Assembly (NCBI RefSeq): GCF_007992175.1
Contig: NZ_BJZT01000041.1
Location: 1-64,000 of the forward strand
Reading direction: 5' to 3'
DNA: 64,000 nucleotides
DNA from: Methylobacterium haplocladii
GTDB lineage: Bacteria > Pseudomonadota > Alphaproteobacteria > Rhizobiales > Beijerinckiaceae
Shown here in pieces: positions 16,776 through 25,244 of this stretch. The notes below the pieces were generated by a model. The model was given only the letters and a program-made list of their open reading frames with translations, was not told where the DNA came from and ran no database searches. The position numbers and the translations under genes are program-made. The number at the start of each line of letters is the position of its first letter. Within the stretch, counting starts at the first letter, position 1.

Positions 16776-17546
16776 TCAGCCGAACTGCTCGCGAAGAATC
16801 CGCTCGTCGAGGCTGTGGCCGGGATCGTGCAGCAGCACGAGGTCGGTCGCGTGGTCGAGCCAGGTCTCGACGGTGCGGACCCGGCGGAATTCCGTGTGAT
16901 CGGCCACGGCTGCCACCGGCCGATGGGCGGCATCCAACACCTCGATATGGATGCGGGCGAAGTTCGGCAGCAGCGCGCCGTTCCAGCGCCGCGGACGGAA
17001 CGACGAGATCGGCGTGAGCGCCAGCAAATGCGCATTGAGCGGCAGGATCGGACCACCCACGGAAAAGTTGTAGGCGGTGGAGCCGGCGGGCGTCGCCACC
17101 AGGATGCCGTCGGCGATCAGTTCCGGCAACCGCACGTTCCCGTCGATCGAGATCTTCAGCTTCGCCGTCTGGTGGGTCTGGCGCAGCATGTAGACTTCGT
17201 TGATCGCCGGCGCCTCGTGGATACGCCCCTCGGTGTCGGTGACGACCATGGCGAGGGGATGGATCACGCTGCGCTGCGCCGTCTCAAGCCGCTCGATCAG
17301 CCCGTCCTCCCGAAACTCGTTCATGAGGAAGCCAACGGTGCCGCGGTTCATGCCATAGATCGGCTTCGAGCCGTCCATGAAGCGGTGGAGCACCTGCAGC
17401 ATCAAGCCGTCGCCGCCGAGCGCCACGACGACGTCCGCTTCTTCCGGAGCGACATGATCGTAGCGGCGCATCAGCGCCTCGGCCGCCTCGCGGGCGTCGG
17501 GCGTCGGGCTCGCGACGAAGGCGATCCGTGGGAAGCGCGCCGCCAT
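16776..17546 (-). CDS. nadK: NAD kinase
   Basis: A 256-aa NAD kinase that phosphorylates NAD to NADP with ATP or polyphosphate. Visible motifs are the catalytic VALGGDGLML (GGDG at 44-47), NRGTVGFLMN, the substrate-contact NEVYMLR, and the Gly-rich DGILVATPAGSTAY loop. The later SSFRPRRWNG and the C-terminal beta segment match the alphaproteobacterial form. The ATG at 17546 (MAARFPRIAF) starts one beta strand ahead of the first conserved block; upstream residues are non-conserved. It is divergent from cutA with about 90 bp between starts. Confidence 0.95.
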   Translation of the reverse strand: MAARFPRIAFVASPTPDAREAAEALMRRYDHVAPEEADVVVALGGDGLMLQVLHRFMDGSKPIYGMNRGTVGFLMNEFREDGLIERLETAQRSVIHPLAMVVTDTEGRIHEAPAINEVYMLRQTHQTAKLKISIDGNVRLPELIADGILVATPAGSTAYNFSVGGPILPLNAHLLALTPISSFRPRRWNGALLPNFARIHIEVLDAAHRPVAAVADHTEFRRVRTVETWLDHATDLVLLHDPGHSLDERILREQFG

Positions 17547-17638
17547 CGAATCCGACAATCCGCGTTCGAGCCGTGTTGACGCCGGGACGGGACGAGGTCT
17601 CACTCGCGCCGGGACGCATCTGCGACGAGAGGCATAGC

Positions 17639-17965
17639 ATGGAGCGCCCGCTCCTCGTCTACACCACGCTGCCGGACACCGAGACGGCGCTCGCCATCGG
17701 CGAGGATCTGGTACGGGAAAAGCTCGCCGCCTGCGTGAACGTCCTGCCCGGAATGGCCTCGGTCTACGCCTGGAAGGGCGTGGTGGAGCGAGGCCACGAG
17801 GTCGTCGCGATCCTGAAGACCCGCGAGGAACTCGCCGACGCCCTGAGCGCCGCGCTGAAGGCCCGCCATCCCTACGAGACGCCGATCATCCTGCACCTGC
17901 CGGTCAGCGGGGCCGATCCGGACACGGCGGCGTGGATCATGGCGGAGACGGGTGGGGCCGGCTGA
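17639..17965 (+). CDS. cutA: Divalent-ion tolerance protein CutA
   Basis: A 108-aa CutA1 trimer-forming protein. LLVYTTLPD, the conserved KLAACVNVLP (with the cysteine near the putative metal site), YAWKGVVERGHEV and HPYETPIILHLPV are all family blocks. It is named from copper-sensitive mutants; its molecular role remains unclear. The start at 17639 has GAGAGG upstream. Its stop is three bases from the end of the convergent DUF805 gene. Confidence 0.93.
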   Translation: MERPLLVYTTLPDTETALAIGEDLVREKLAACVNVLPGMASVYAWKGVVERGHEVVAILKTREELADALSAALKARHPYETPIILHLPVSGADPDTAAWIMAETGGAG

Positions 17966-17968
17966 CGA

Positions 17969-18559
17969 TCAGGCCGTACGCCGCCCGAAGGTGCGGGGCT
18001 GGCCCCGTAACGGAATCTGCGACGGATAGGACCCGGCCTCATGCTGCACCGGCACGCTGGAGGCGAGGGTGAGCGCACGCTCGTGCCACGGCACGTCGCC
18101 CGTGTGCCGTGCCTCGCCGTCGTCGCTGCGCCCCTTGGTTCCGGCGCTCGGCCAGAACAGAAGCACCAAGCCGTAGGCAAGGTTGACGCAGAGACCGACC
18201 GGGCTGTTGTGGACGAAGCCGGCGAGCGGCTGGCCCCCGGTCTGGCGCGATAGCACCAGCACGTCGAAGACCGAGAAGGCCGCCACCGCGGGCACGACGA
18301 GGAGCGGAGGGATGCCGGCGTCGCGCAACCGCTTGGTGGCGAGCGCAAGACCCATCCAGACCAGCGGGATCAGGCTGAGCAGCAGGGTGAGCGAGGCCCC
18401 GACGAGGGCGCCGATCGAGCCGTTGGCGAGGCTCGTCGCGAAAGCCCCGCCCACCAGCAGGAACACCCCGAACGCCCAGAGGAGACCGCCGCCGCAGATC
18501 CAACCGAAATAGGCGAGCCGGCCCAAACGGTCGCGAAAACCGAACAACTGCCCGAGCAT
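17969..18559 (-). CDS. DUF805 family membrane protein
   Basis: A 196-aa protein with the DUF805 start pattern FGFRDRLGRLAYFGWICGGG and about four hydrophobic helices: LLWAFGVFLLVGGAF, ALVGASLTLLLSLIPLVWMGLALA, LLVVPAVAAFSVFDVLVL and VNLAYGLVLLFW. The LATKRLRDAG motif between helices two and three is diagnostic. The ATG at 18559 is favoured by GGAGG six bases upstream. Cellular role unknown; members sit in the inner membrane. Confidence 0.88.
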   Translation of the reverse strand: MLGQLFGFRDRLGRLAYFGWICGGGLLWAFGVFLLVGGAFATSLANGSIGALVGASLTLLLSLIPLVWMGLALATKRLRDAGIPPLLVVPAVAAFSVFDVLVLSRQTGGQPLAGFVHNSPVGLCVNLAYGLVLLFWPSAGTKGRSDDGEARHTGDVPWHERALTLASSVPVQHEAGSYPSQIPLRGQPRTFGRRTA

Positions 18560-18675
18560 GCCACGCCTCCCCTCCGTCGATTGCAACCGTGGCGGGCAGA
18601 AGTGAGAGGTTACTTAATCCGATCGCTGAAAGACGTAGCCGAAATTGTATTCAACGGAAATTCCGCGGCGAAGTC

Positions 18676-19809
18676 TCAACTCGGCCCAACCGGATAGCTC
18701 CGCCCCTTCCAGGCGGCCGGCGCTCGGCCCCGTGCCTCGCGCACCAGCGCCGTCCACTGGATCGCCAGCGCTGTTGCGATCGTCAGCGGATGCAGGGGAA
18801 TGGTCGAAAGTGGCTCGCCGCTCGCGTGCGTGATCGCCGCCCGCGTGCCGAGGGAAACGAGCCCGGCGGCGAACGCCAACAGCGCGACCCGTGGAAGCCC
18901 GGCGCCAAGAGCTGTAGCCAGGAGAAGCCACGGCAAAATCTGCCCGCCAAACAGCAAGAACGTCCAGACGGGGAGGGCGCGGCGCGTCGCCATGCCCTCG
19001 CGGGCGTTCTTCGAAAAGCCCGCCCAGGCCTGCGCGAAGCCCGAATACATCCGGCAGGAGGCGAGGGTGCTCCCGGCGACGAGATCCGTTCGGAAGCCCG
19101 CCGTCCTCAGGGCCCGGGGCAGGGTGACGCCGTCATGCATCGAGGTCCGCACCGCGCCGTGGCCGCCGGTCTGGCGATAGGCGTCCGCCGCGATCATCAT
19201 GAGCTGGCCGCAGCCGGCGGCCAGCGACACGTCGGGGCGCCGCCGCATCAGCGGCACGGGCAGGAAGCCGAGGAGCAGGAACGTGATGGTCGGCACGGTG
19301 AGACGCTCGCCGAGGCTCGCCATCACCTGACGCGGCACGCCGCTGACGAGCGTCGCACCGGTCCGCTCGGCGTGGACCGAGAGAGCGGCGGCGGCGTTCG
19401 GCCCGAGCGTCACATCGGCATCGATGAAGAGCAAGCGCGCGCCTTCGGCGGCTTTCGCGAGGGTGACGCAGCCGTTGTTCTTGCCGGTCCAGCCCTCTGG
19501 CAGCGTCGGGACCTCGACGAGGCGCAGGCGAGGATCGCCCCTTGCGATCGCGGAGACGATCGCCGCGGTGGCGTCGGTGGAATGGTCGTCGCCGACCAGC
19601 ACCTCGACGGCGACGCCCTCGCTCGCCAGCGCCGCGCGCACCGTGCCGGCGATGATCGCGGCCTCGTTGCGGGCCGGGATCAGGATCGAGACGAGGCCCG
19701 TCGCCTGCGGAGCCGGCGCGGGGGGCGCGAGCGCCCTCAGGTTCACGGCCGCGAGGACCGCCGGCAGCAGGGCGAGCGCCAGGGACAGCAGAGCGAGGGC
19801 CAGCATCAC
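18676..19809 (-). CDS. Family 2 glycosyltransferase, carotenoid-type (CrtQ-like)
   Basis: A 377-aa membrane-associated GT-A glycosyltransferase. An N-terminal hydrophobic helix is followed by VSILIPARNEAAII, VLVGDDHSTDAT and LLFIDADVTLGPN (the metal-binding DAD), WTGKNNGCVTLA and the acceptor-side MHDGVTLPRALR. Hydrophobic helices lie near the C-terminus. This arrangement matches the hopene- and carotenoid-associated glycosyltransferases, of which staphylococcal CrtQ, which glucosylates diaponeurosporenoate, is the best known. The start overlaps the end of the upstream acyltransferase by 4 bp. With two desaturase-like genes upstream it most likely glycosylates a carotenoid acid or alcohol. 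Confidence 0.85.
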   Translation of the reverse strand: MMLALALLSLALALLPAVLAAVNLRALAPPAPAPQATGLVSILIPARNEAAIIAGTVRAALASEGVAVEVLVGDDHSTDATAAIVSAIARGDPRLRLVEVPTLPEGWTGKNNGCVTLAKAAEGARLLFIDADVTLGPNAAAALSVHAERTGATLVSGVPRQVMASLGERLTVPTITFLLLGFLPVPLMRRRPDVSLAAGCGQLMMIAADAYRQTGGHGAVRTSMHDGVTLPRALRTAGFRTDLVAGSTLASCRMYSGFAQAWAGFSKNAREGMATRRALPVWTFLLFGGQILPWLLLATALGAGLPRVALLAFAAGLVSLGTRAAITHASGEPLSTIPLHPLTIATALAIQWTALVREARGRAPAAWKGRSYPVGPS

Positions 19810-20621
19810 GGGATCCGCTCGGCCTCGTCCGATCCATGCGCCGGATCGAAGCGGCGGCCGCGGGCCAGGGCGCCGAGCCGCCGCCAGAGATCGTAGACGC
19901 CGCCGACGCCCCGCGCACCCTCGATCACCGGGACGAATCGGGCGGAATCGCGGGTCATCACGTCGGCGGAGAGGTAGTCGAGTGTCGCGGTGAGTGCCGC
20001 CTCAAGATGGGCGAGACGCTCGGGACGGGTCAGGGCTAGAAGGTCGGCGGCGGCGATCGGCTCGCCGAAGGCACAGCAGGCCTCGGCCCCGCGCTCGTCC
20101 CAGAAGGCGTAGTCGAGGGCCAGCGGCACGAACAGGGCGTCCGGCGCAATCTCGGCGAGATGCGCGATGCCGGGGCGCAGATCCAGCGGCCGGGTCCGCA
20201 CGTCGGAAAACCGGCCCTGCGCGGTGAGCCAGAGCATGTGGTCCGGCTTGGCCAGCACGGTGCGCGCCGAGGCCAGGAACTGCGCGGCCCCGCGGCGCGA
20301 GCTGAGATCCACCGGGAAGGCACCGAGCCGGCGGAAGACGCCGTATCTTTCGAGCATCCGCGCATCGAAGGGCGCAAACATCGCGCGGCCCGGAAACAGC
20401 CGGTCGGCTAGCAGGATGGTCGTCGCCGCATCCCACCAGGAGGGGTGGTTGCAATAGACCACCAGTGGCCCCGGATGATCCAGTCGCCGGGGCGTCCCCC
20501 AGCGGGCGAGCCGCAGAGCCGTCATGTGCCGGCGCAGGAACCGCGAAAAATAGGCCGCCATGAAGCGCCAGACATGGGCCGAGCGCGCCGGCTCAGCCGG
20601 TGATCCTCCCCGGGCCCTCAT
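19806..20621 (-). CDS. PlsC-like acyltransferase, probable carotenoid acyltransferase
   Basis: A lysophospholipid-acyltransferase-type protein of 271 aa. The catalytic motif HPSWWD (an HX4D box) sits in VVYCNHPSWWDAATTIL, followed by PFDARMLERYGVFRRLGAFPVDL and the third motif around LTAQGRFSDVR. It lies between the desaturase-like gene and the glycosyltransferase with a 4-bp overlap to the latter, suggesting acylation of a glycosylated carotenoid or its precursor. The start is uncertain: 20621 lies inside a REP repeat, while 20561 (MAAYFSRFL) gives 251 aa but trims the likely VWRF N-terminal helix. The REP may have replaced the native start region. Confidence 0.8.
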   Translation of the reverse strand: MRARGGSPAEPARSAHVWRFMAAYFSRFLRRHMTALRLARWGTPRRLDHPGPLVVYCNHPSWWDAATTILLADRLFPGRAMFAPFDARMLERYGVFRRLGAFPVDLSSRRGAAQFLASARTVLAKPDHMLWLTAQGRFSDVRTRPLDLRPGIAHLAEIAPDALFVPLALDYAFWDERGAEACCAFGEPIAAADLLALTRPERLAHLEAALTATLDYLSADVMTRDSARFVPVIEGARGVGGVYDLWRRLGALARGRRFDPAHGSDEAERIP

Positions 20622-20720
20622 TCTGAAGTGCCCACGCCAGCGAGCCTCGAAGGAGGGGGCCAAAATGAGCACGAGCCCTCGAGGGCTCCGCTACGCTTCG
20701 ACACCGCAGGATGAGGGTGT
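20612..20720. repeat. REP family A, inverted pair
   Basis: CCCTCATTCTGAAGTGCCCA on the left faces CACCGCAGGATGAGGG on the right, with GCCTCGAAGGAGGG and CCCTCGAGGGCTCCGC inside. It is the same BIME-like pair as inside the CitE-like gene. It separates the desaturase-like gene from the acyltransferase gene and may supply the acyltransferase start codon. Confidence 0.75.
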
Positions 20721-20757
20721 AAGAAGGGGTCTACCCTGCAAGCGGCCACGACGGGAC

Positions 20758-22305
20758 TCACGCGCTCTTGCGCAAAACCGGCTGCGCGCCCGTCCTCATG
20801 TCCGTATCGAGGGCGTCGGCGGCGATCCAGCCGGACATCATCACCATCGGCATGCCCGGGCCGGGATGGGCGGCGCCGCCGGCGAGATAGAGCCCCTTCA
20901 CCTCCCGTGAGCGGTTGCCGGGCTTGAAAGCCCCCGTCATGCGGCCGTGGGAGGCCAGCCCGTAGATCGCGCCGTTGAGCACGTGATAGCGGTCGTGGAT
21001 GTCCTGCGGCGTCAGGTGCCGCTCGAACACGATCCGCTCCTCGAGGTCCGGCATGCCGCCGGTGCGCTTGAGCTTGTCCAGGATGATCTGGCGATAAGCC
21101 GGAAACATCCTCTGCCAGTCGTGGTGCGGCCGCAGATACGGCGTGTGCACCAGGACATAGAGCGCCTCGCCACCCTCGGGCGCCACGGACGGATCGGTGG
21201 CGGAGGGTGCTGCGAGATAGGCGGTCGGGTCCGGCGCCGGCTCGCCCTTCCGATAGATGAAGTCGAACTCCTCCTCCGGGTCGCGCGAGAACACGAAGTC
21301 GTGGTGGCCGAGATGCTCGTAGCGCCGGTTCAGGCCGAGATAGAGCACCACGCCCGAACAGGCCGGCTCGAATTTCTTGGTTTCGTACGCCTTGCCGACC
21401 GCGCCGCCGACGAGCTCGCGATAGGTGCGCACGGAATCCATGTTGGAGATGACGGCGTCGTAGGCCGTGGTGCCGCTTGCGGTGCGAATGCCGCGAAGCA
21501 CGCCGTCGCGGATGTCGAGCCCCTTCACCTCGTCGGCCGGCCGCATCACGGCCCCGAGATCGGTGGCGAGCTTGGCGAGGCCCTCGGCCACGGCGCGAGT
21601 GCCGCCCATGGGATACCAGACGCCCTCGGCGGTCTGCATGTGGGCGATGGCGCAGAGCACCGCCGGTGCGCCGTACGGCGAGGAGCCGACGTATTGTACG
21701 AAATGGTCGAGCATCTGCGCGAGCCGCGCATCCTTGACCTTGCCGCGGATGGTGCCGGCGACGGTGGAATGCATTCGCAGCGAGAGCACGTCGCGCAACG
21801 TCGACGGGTTCATGTTGGCACGGATGTCGATCGTGTCGAACAGGTCCTGCACCGCCTTCCAAAAGAAGAAGCGTTCGCTGACGCCGTGCAGGTTCTCGGA
21901 AATCGCCAGGAACTTCCTGTAGCCCTCGCCGGCGCCCTCGCCCGGGGCGAAGCGGTCCATGGAGGCCGCCATGGCCTCGACATTCTCGACGAGGTCGATA
22001 CGGGCGCCGTCGTCGAAAAAGCAGCGCCATTGCGGGTCGAGCCGGCGCAGGTCGAGTGCGTCGTGCACGCTGCGTCCGGCCTCGGAAAAGATCCGCTCCA
22101 ACACGCGTGGCACGGTGAGGATGGTCGGCCCCATGTCGAAGCGGAAGCCGCCCTCGTTCAGGACCGCCGCCTTGCCGCCGAGCCAGGCGTTCTTGTCGTA
22201 GAGCGTGACCCGGTGCCCACGCGCCGCCGCGACACAGGCCGCCGCCAGACCACCCAACCCGCCGCCGACCACCGCGACCGAGGAACCGCTACTCATGGTC
22301 GACAC
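20758..22305 (-). CDS. CrtI-type FAD-dependent carotenoid desaturase or oxidase
   Basis: A 515-aa flavoprotein of the phytoene-desaturase family. The N-terminal dinucleotide fold is VAVVGGGLGGLAAACVAAARG, followed by GGKA and RFDMGPTILTVPRVLE. The C-terminal FAD-closing motif is LYLAGGAAHPGPGMPMVM. The family either introduces double bonds in colourless carotene precursors or oxidises terminal methyl groups (CrtP/CrtNb). The start could be GTG 22305 (GGGGG four bases upstream) or ATG 22296 (GGAG eleven bases upstream). It is followed by acyltransferase and glycosyltransferase genes on the same strand, consistent with synthesis of a glycosylated, acylated C30 carotenoid. Which of the two desaturase-like genes acts first cannot be decided here. 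Confidence 0.88.
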   Translation of the reverse strand: MSTMSSGSSVAVVGGGLGGLAAACVAAARGHRVTLYDKNAWLGGKAAVLNEGGFRFDMGPTILTVPRVLERIFSEAGRSVHDALDLRRLDPQWRCFFDDGARIDLVENVEAMAASMDRFAPGEGAGEGYRKFLAISENLHGVSERFFFWKAVQDLFDTIDIRANMNPSTLRDVLSLRMHSTVAGTIRGKVKDARLAQMLDHFVQYVGSSPYGAPAVLCAIAHMQTAEGVWYPMGGTRAVAEGLAKLATDLGAVMRPADEVKGLDIRDGVLRGIRTASGTTAYDAVISNMDSVRTYRELVGGAVGKAYETKKFEPACSGVVLYLGLNRRYEHLGHHDFVFSRDPEEEFDFIYRKGEPAPDPTAYLAAPSATDPSVAPEGGEALYVLVHTPYLRPHHDWQRMFPAYRQIILDKLKRTGGMPDLEERIVFERHLTPQDIHDRYHVLNGAIYGLASHGRMTGAFKPGNRSREVKGLYLAGGAAHPGPGMPMVMMSGWIAADALDTDMRTGAQPVLRKSA

Positions 22306-22454
22306 GACTCCCCCGGGCGCGGCTCGCAGCCGTCCCTTGCCGAAAAGCTAGACCCGATCCGGTCGCGGTCAACGCGATACCCCGTCGCGCGATCGGAGAT
22401 TCCCGGAACTTTCGAGGCGCATCTGGACGTTAATCGGGAAACTAGGAGTTTGTC

Positions 22455-22709
22455 ATGCTGACGCGATCCGCCTTCGCAACCGTTCTGATGTTCGCGGTCA
22501 CGCCCGCCTTCGCGCAGGCCGAAACCGGCACCGGCGGCGGTCCGGCCTCCACCGTCACCGCCCCCCACACCACCTCCGTCGGCCAGACCAAGCCGCCCGG
22601 CGCCGCCGCCGGACCCGGTCCGTCCGAGGGCCGCGAAGCCCGTACGGAGCAGATGAGGAAGGACGACCAGATCATGAAGGGCATCTGCATCGGCTGCGGA
22701 ACGAAGTAG
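22455..22709 (+). CDS. Small exported protein, Gly/Pro/Thr-rich with CxxC end
   Basis: An 84-aa product with a Sec signal peptide (MLTRSAFATVLMFAVTPAFAQA). A low-complexity Gly/Thr/Pro stretch follows, then a charged SEGREARTEQMRKDDQIMKG and the C-terminal CIGCGTK. The last segment holds a CxxC pair that could bind a metal or form a disulphide. AGGAG lies six bases upstream. The gene faces right, lying between the two left-facing desaturase-like genes, so it interrupts the carotenoid locus. Function unknown. Confidence 0.7.
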   Translation: MLTRSAFATVLMFAVTPAFAQAETGTGGGPASTVTAPHTTSVGQTKPPGAAAGPGPSEGREARTEQMRKDDQIMKGICIGCGTK

Positions 22710-22723
22710 CCTCGCCGGTTCCG

Positions 22724-24340
22724 TCACCGCGCTTCGCCCTGCGTCGCCAGCGGTGAGGTCGCGGGCAGCTCCTTCAGGGCAGGGGCCTTGGCACCGGCCA
22801 GATCCTGGATCAGCAGACGCGCCGAGATCCGGGCGCCCTCGTAGATCACCGGCAGGCCGGAGCCGGGATGCGTGCCGCCGCCGACGAGGTAGAGGCCTGG
22901 GCCAAAGCGGTTGTGCGGGCGAAACCACAGCATCTGCCCGAGATCGTGGGCGAGGTTGAAGGTCGCGCCTTCGTGCACCGTGAATTCGTCGCGCCAATCG
23001 CGCGGGTCGAGGACGCGCTCGTAGCGGATGCGGCTCTCGATGTCGGTGATGCCGAGCAACTTCAAGCGCTCGAGCACCAGCCGGCGATAGGCCGGGCGCA
23101 CACTTTCCCAGTCGATCCCGGATTTGAGGTTCGGCACCGGCACCAGAACATAAAGCGCCGTGTGGCCGGGGGGCGCCATGCCGCCATCTGTGAAGCCGGC
23201 ATGCTGCACGTAGAGCGAGGGTGTCATCGGCAGGGTGCCGCCGGTGATCTCGGCGATGTTCCGCTCGTAATCCTTCGAGAGCAGGATCGAGTGGTGCCCG
23301 AGGCCGTCCGGCAGTTTTCCCTCGATGCCGAGATACATCATGAAGGTCGAGCAGGAGAGGCGAGCCTTGTCGACCTTCCGGTCGCGCCAGCGCGGCCGGT
23401 GCGTCTCCGGAACGAGATCGCGGATGGTGCCGGCGAAATCGCCGTTCAGCACAACCGCGTCGGCGTTGAAGGTCTCGCCGTTCACGACGACGCCCGAGGC
23501 GCGCCGGCCCTCATAGACCACGCGCTCGACCTTGGTATCGAGACGGATGTCCACGCCCATCCGGCGGGCCAGGCCCGCCATCGCCTCCGAGACCGCGCCG
23601 CAGCCGCCGACCGGGTGATAGACCCCATGCTCGTATTCGAGGAACGACAGGATCGTGAACAGGCTCGGGCAGCGGAACGGCGACATCCCGAGATATTTGG
23701 TCTGAAACGAGAAGGCGAGGCGCACCCGAGGGTCGGCGAAGTAGCGCTTGAGATCCTTGTCGACGCTGCGGCTGGGATGGAGATGGGGAAGCGCCGCGAG
23801 CATCGCCGGGCTCATCATCGAGAAGAAGCGGTCGAAGGACTGCTCCAGGACCGGCTTGAAGGTGTGCAGCTTGGTCCGGTTCTCGGTGAAGAAGGCGTGC
23901 AGGTTCTTCGCATCCTCCGGCGCGATGCGTGCGATCTCGGCCCTCAGCCGGTCCTCGTCGCCGGTGGCCCGGATCTCGGCCGCAACGCCATCCTCACCCT
24001 CGAAGAGCAGGTGATACATCGGGTCGAGCCGCTTCAGCGCGACGTGATCCTCCAGCCGCTCGCCGCAGCTTTCGAAGATGTCGGCGAGGATCTGCGGATA
24101 CAGGAAGAAGGTCGGGCCGATGTCGAACCGGTAGCCGCCGGGCGCCTCGACGGTCTTCGTGCGGCCGCCGACCGCCGGGTCGCGCTCGAACAGCGTGACA
24201 TGGATACCGGCCTTGGCGAGCAGGAGCGCCGTGGCAAGGCCCCCGGGCCCGGCACCGACGACCGCAACGCGCCGGCCGGAAAGGCTCCGCAACCCATCGC
24301 GTGACTGAAGCAACGCCGTCCGCTCCCCCTCGAAACCCAT
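22724..24340 (-). CDS. CrtI-type phytoene/diapophytoene desaturase
   Basis: A 538-aa CrtI-family enzyme. The FAD-binding fold is VAVVGAGPGGLATALLLAKAG, followed by FERDPAVGGR and RFDIGPTFFLYPQIL. The C-terminal signature is PGLYLVGGGTHPGSGLPVI. In Methylobacterium, the colourless precursor is thought to be a C30 squalene-pathway product (established for relatives by genetics). The enzyme would then be a CrtN-like desaturase, although the sequence alone cannot separate C30 from C40 use. The ATG at 24340 has GAGG just upstream; a GTG 51 bases earlier is an alternative. It is transcribed in the same direction as the 20758 gene. Confidence 0.9.
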   Translation of the reverse strand: MGFEGERTALLQSRDGLRSLSGRRVAVVGAGPGGLATALLLAKAGIHVTLFERDPAVGGRTKTVEAPGGYRFDIGPTFFLYPQILADIFESCGERLEDHVALKRLDPMYHLLFEGEDGVAAEIRATGDEDRLRAEIARIAPEDAKNLHAFFTENRTKLHTFKPVLEQSFDRFFSMMSPAMLAALPHLHPSRSVDKDLKRYFADPRVRLAFSFQTKYLGMSPFRCPSLFTILSFLEYEHGVYHPVGGCGAVSEAMAGLARRMGVDIRLDTKVERVVYEGRRASGVVVNGETFNADAVVLNGDFAGTIRDLVPETHRPRWRDRKVDKARLSCSTFMMYLGIEGKLPDGLGHHSILLSKDYERNIAEITGGTLPMTPSLYVQHAGFTDGGMAPPGHTALYVLVPVPNLKSGIDWESVRPAYRRLVLERLKLLGITDIESRIRYERVLDPRDWRDEFTVHEGATFNLAHDLGQMLWFRPHNRFGPGLYLVGGGTHPGSGLPVIYEGARISARLLIQDLAGAKAPALKELPATSPLATQGEAR

Positions 24341-24415
24341 GACCTCAAGCCGCGCTATGTCGGCCTTTGCGCGTTGTGCGGCAATTGCCACGGAATGTCG
24401 CGCGTAAAGCCACGC

Positions 24416-25237
24416 TTACACCCCGCGCCGTCGCCGCAGCAGGTGATGCAGTGCGATGGCGCCGGCAGTGGCGACGTTCAGCGAGTCGAATCCCGCCGCC
24501 ATTCCGATCCGGATTTTTTTGCATTCGGCCATCAGTTGCGGCGGAAGGCCGGGGCCTTCGCTGCCGAGCAGCACCAGGGAGCGGGAGGGTAGGGCGGCGT
24601 CGGCGATGTCGCCCTCGGCCCCCGGCGTCATCGCCAGCCGCACGAGGTCGTGGCGCGCGGCGAGGCCGAGCAGCGCCTGCGGGCTCGCGGTGCGCGCGAA
24701 GGGCATGGTCAGCGCCGCGCCGGCCGAGACCCGGATCGCCTTGCGGTAGAGCGGATCGCAGGTGGCGTCGTCGAGGAGCACCGCATCGGCCCCGAAGGCG
24801 GCGGCGTTGCGAAACAGGCCGCCGACATTGTCATGGTTGGTCAAGCCGACGAGGCCGAGGACGACCGCTGGAGCCGGGGCAGGGGGGATCAGCGAACCGG
24901 GCGCGGGCGGCTCGCCGCTCAGGCCCAGAGCCAGCACGCCGCGATGCATCGGAAAACCCGCCACCGCGCCCATCACCGCCTTCGACGCGCAATAGACCGG
25001 TGGCGGTTCGGGCAGGGCGGCGATGAGATCCGTGAAGCCGGGCAGGCGTTCCGGCGCCAGCAGGATCGACCCGGCCCGGAAACGGGAGGCCGGCGACAGC
25101 ATCAGGCGAAGCGTGACCTCGCCCTCCACGATGAAGCGCCCCTGGCGGCCGACGAGATCCCGCTCGCGGATCGACGCGTAAGGCGCGAGCCGCGGATCGG
25201 CGGGGTCTTCGATGGAGATCGCGTTCTCGAACCTCAC
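24416..25237 (-). CDS. TrmH/SpoU family RNA methyltransferase
   Basis: A 273-aa SPOUT-class 2'-O-ribose methyltransferase. An N-terminal substrate-binding segment (VGRQGRFIVEGEVTLRLML) is followed by the three knot motifs. Motif 1 is NHDNVGGLFRNAAAFGAD (catalytic Asn-x-x-x-x-x-R), motif 2 is LVLLGSEGPGLP and motif 3 is MAAGFDSLNVATAGAIALHHL. It probably modifies a tRNA or 23S rRNA ribose; the target cannot be read from sequence. The start is GTG 25237, seven bases after the MaoC gene stop, so the two are an operon. Confidence 0.92.
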   Translation of the reverse strand: MRFENAISIEDPADPRLAPYASIRERDLVGRQGRFIVEGEVTLRLMLSPASRFRAGSILLAPERLPGFTDLIAALPEPPPVYCASKAVMGAVAGFPMHRGVLALGLSGEPPAPGSLIPPAPAPAVVLGLVGLTNHDNVGGLFRNAAAFGADAVLLDDATCDPLYRKAIRVSAGAALTMPFARTASPQALLGLAARHDLVRLAMTPGAEGDIADAALPSRSLVLLGSEGPGLPPQLMAECKKIRIGMAAGFDSLNVATAGAIALHHLLRRRRGV

Positions 25238-25244
25238 AAAAGGA

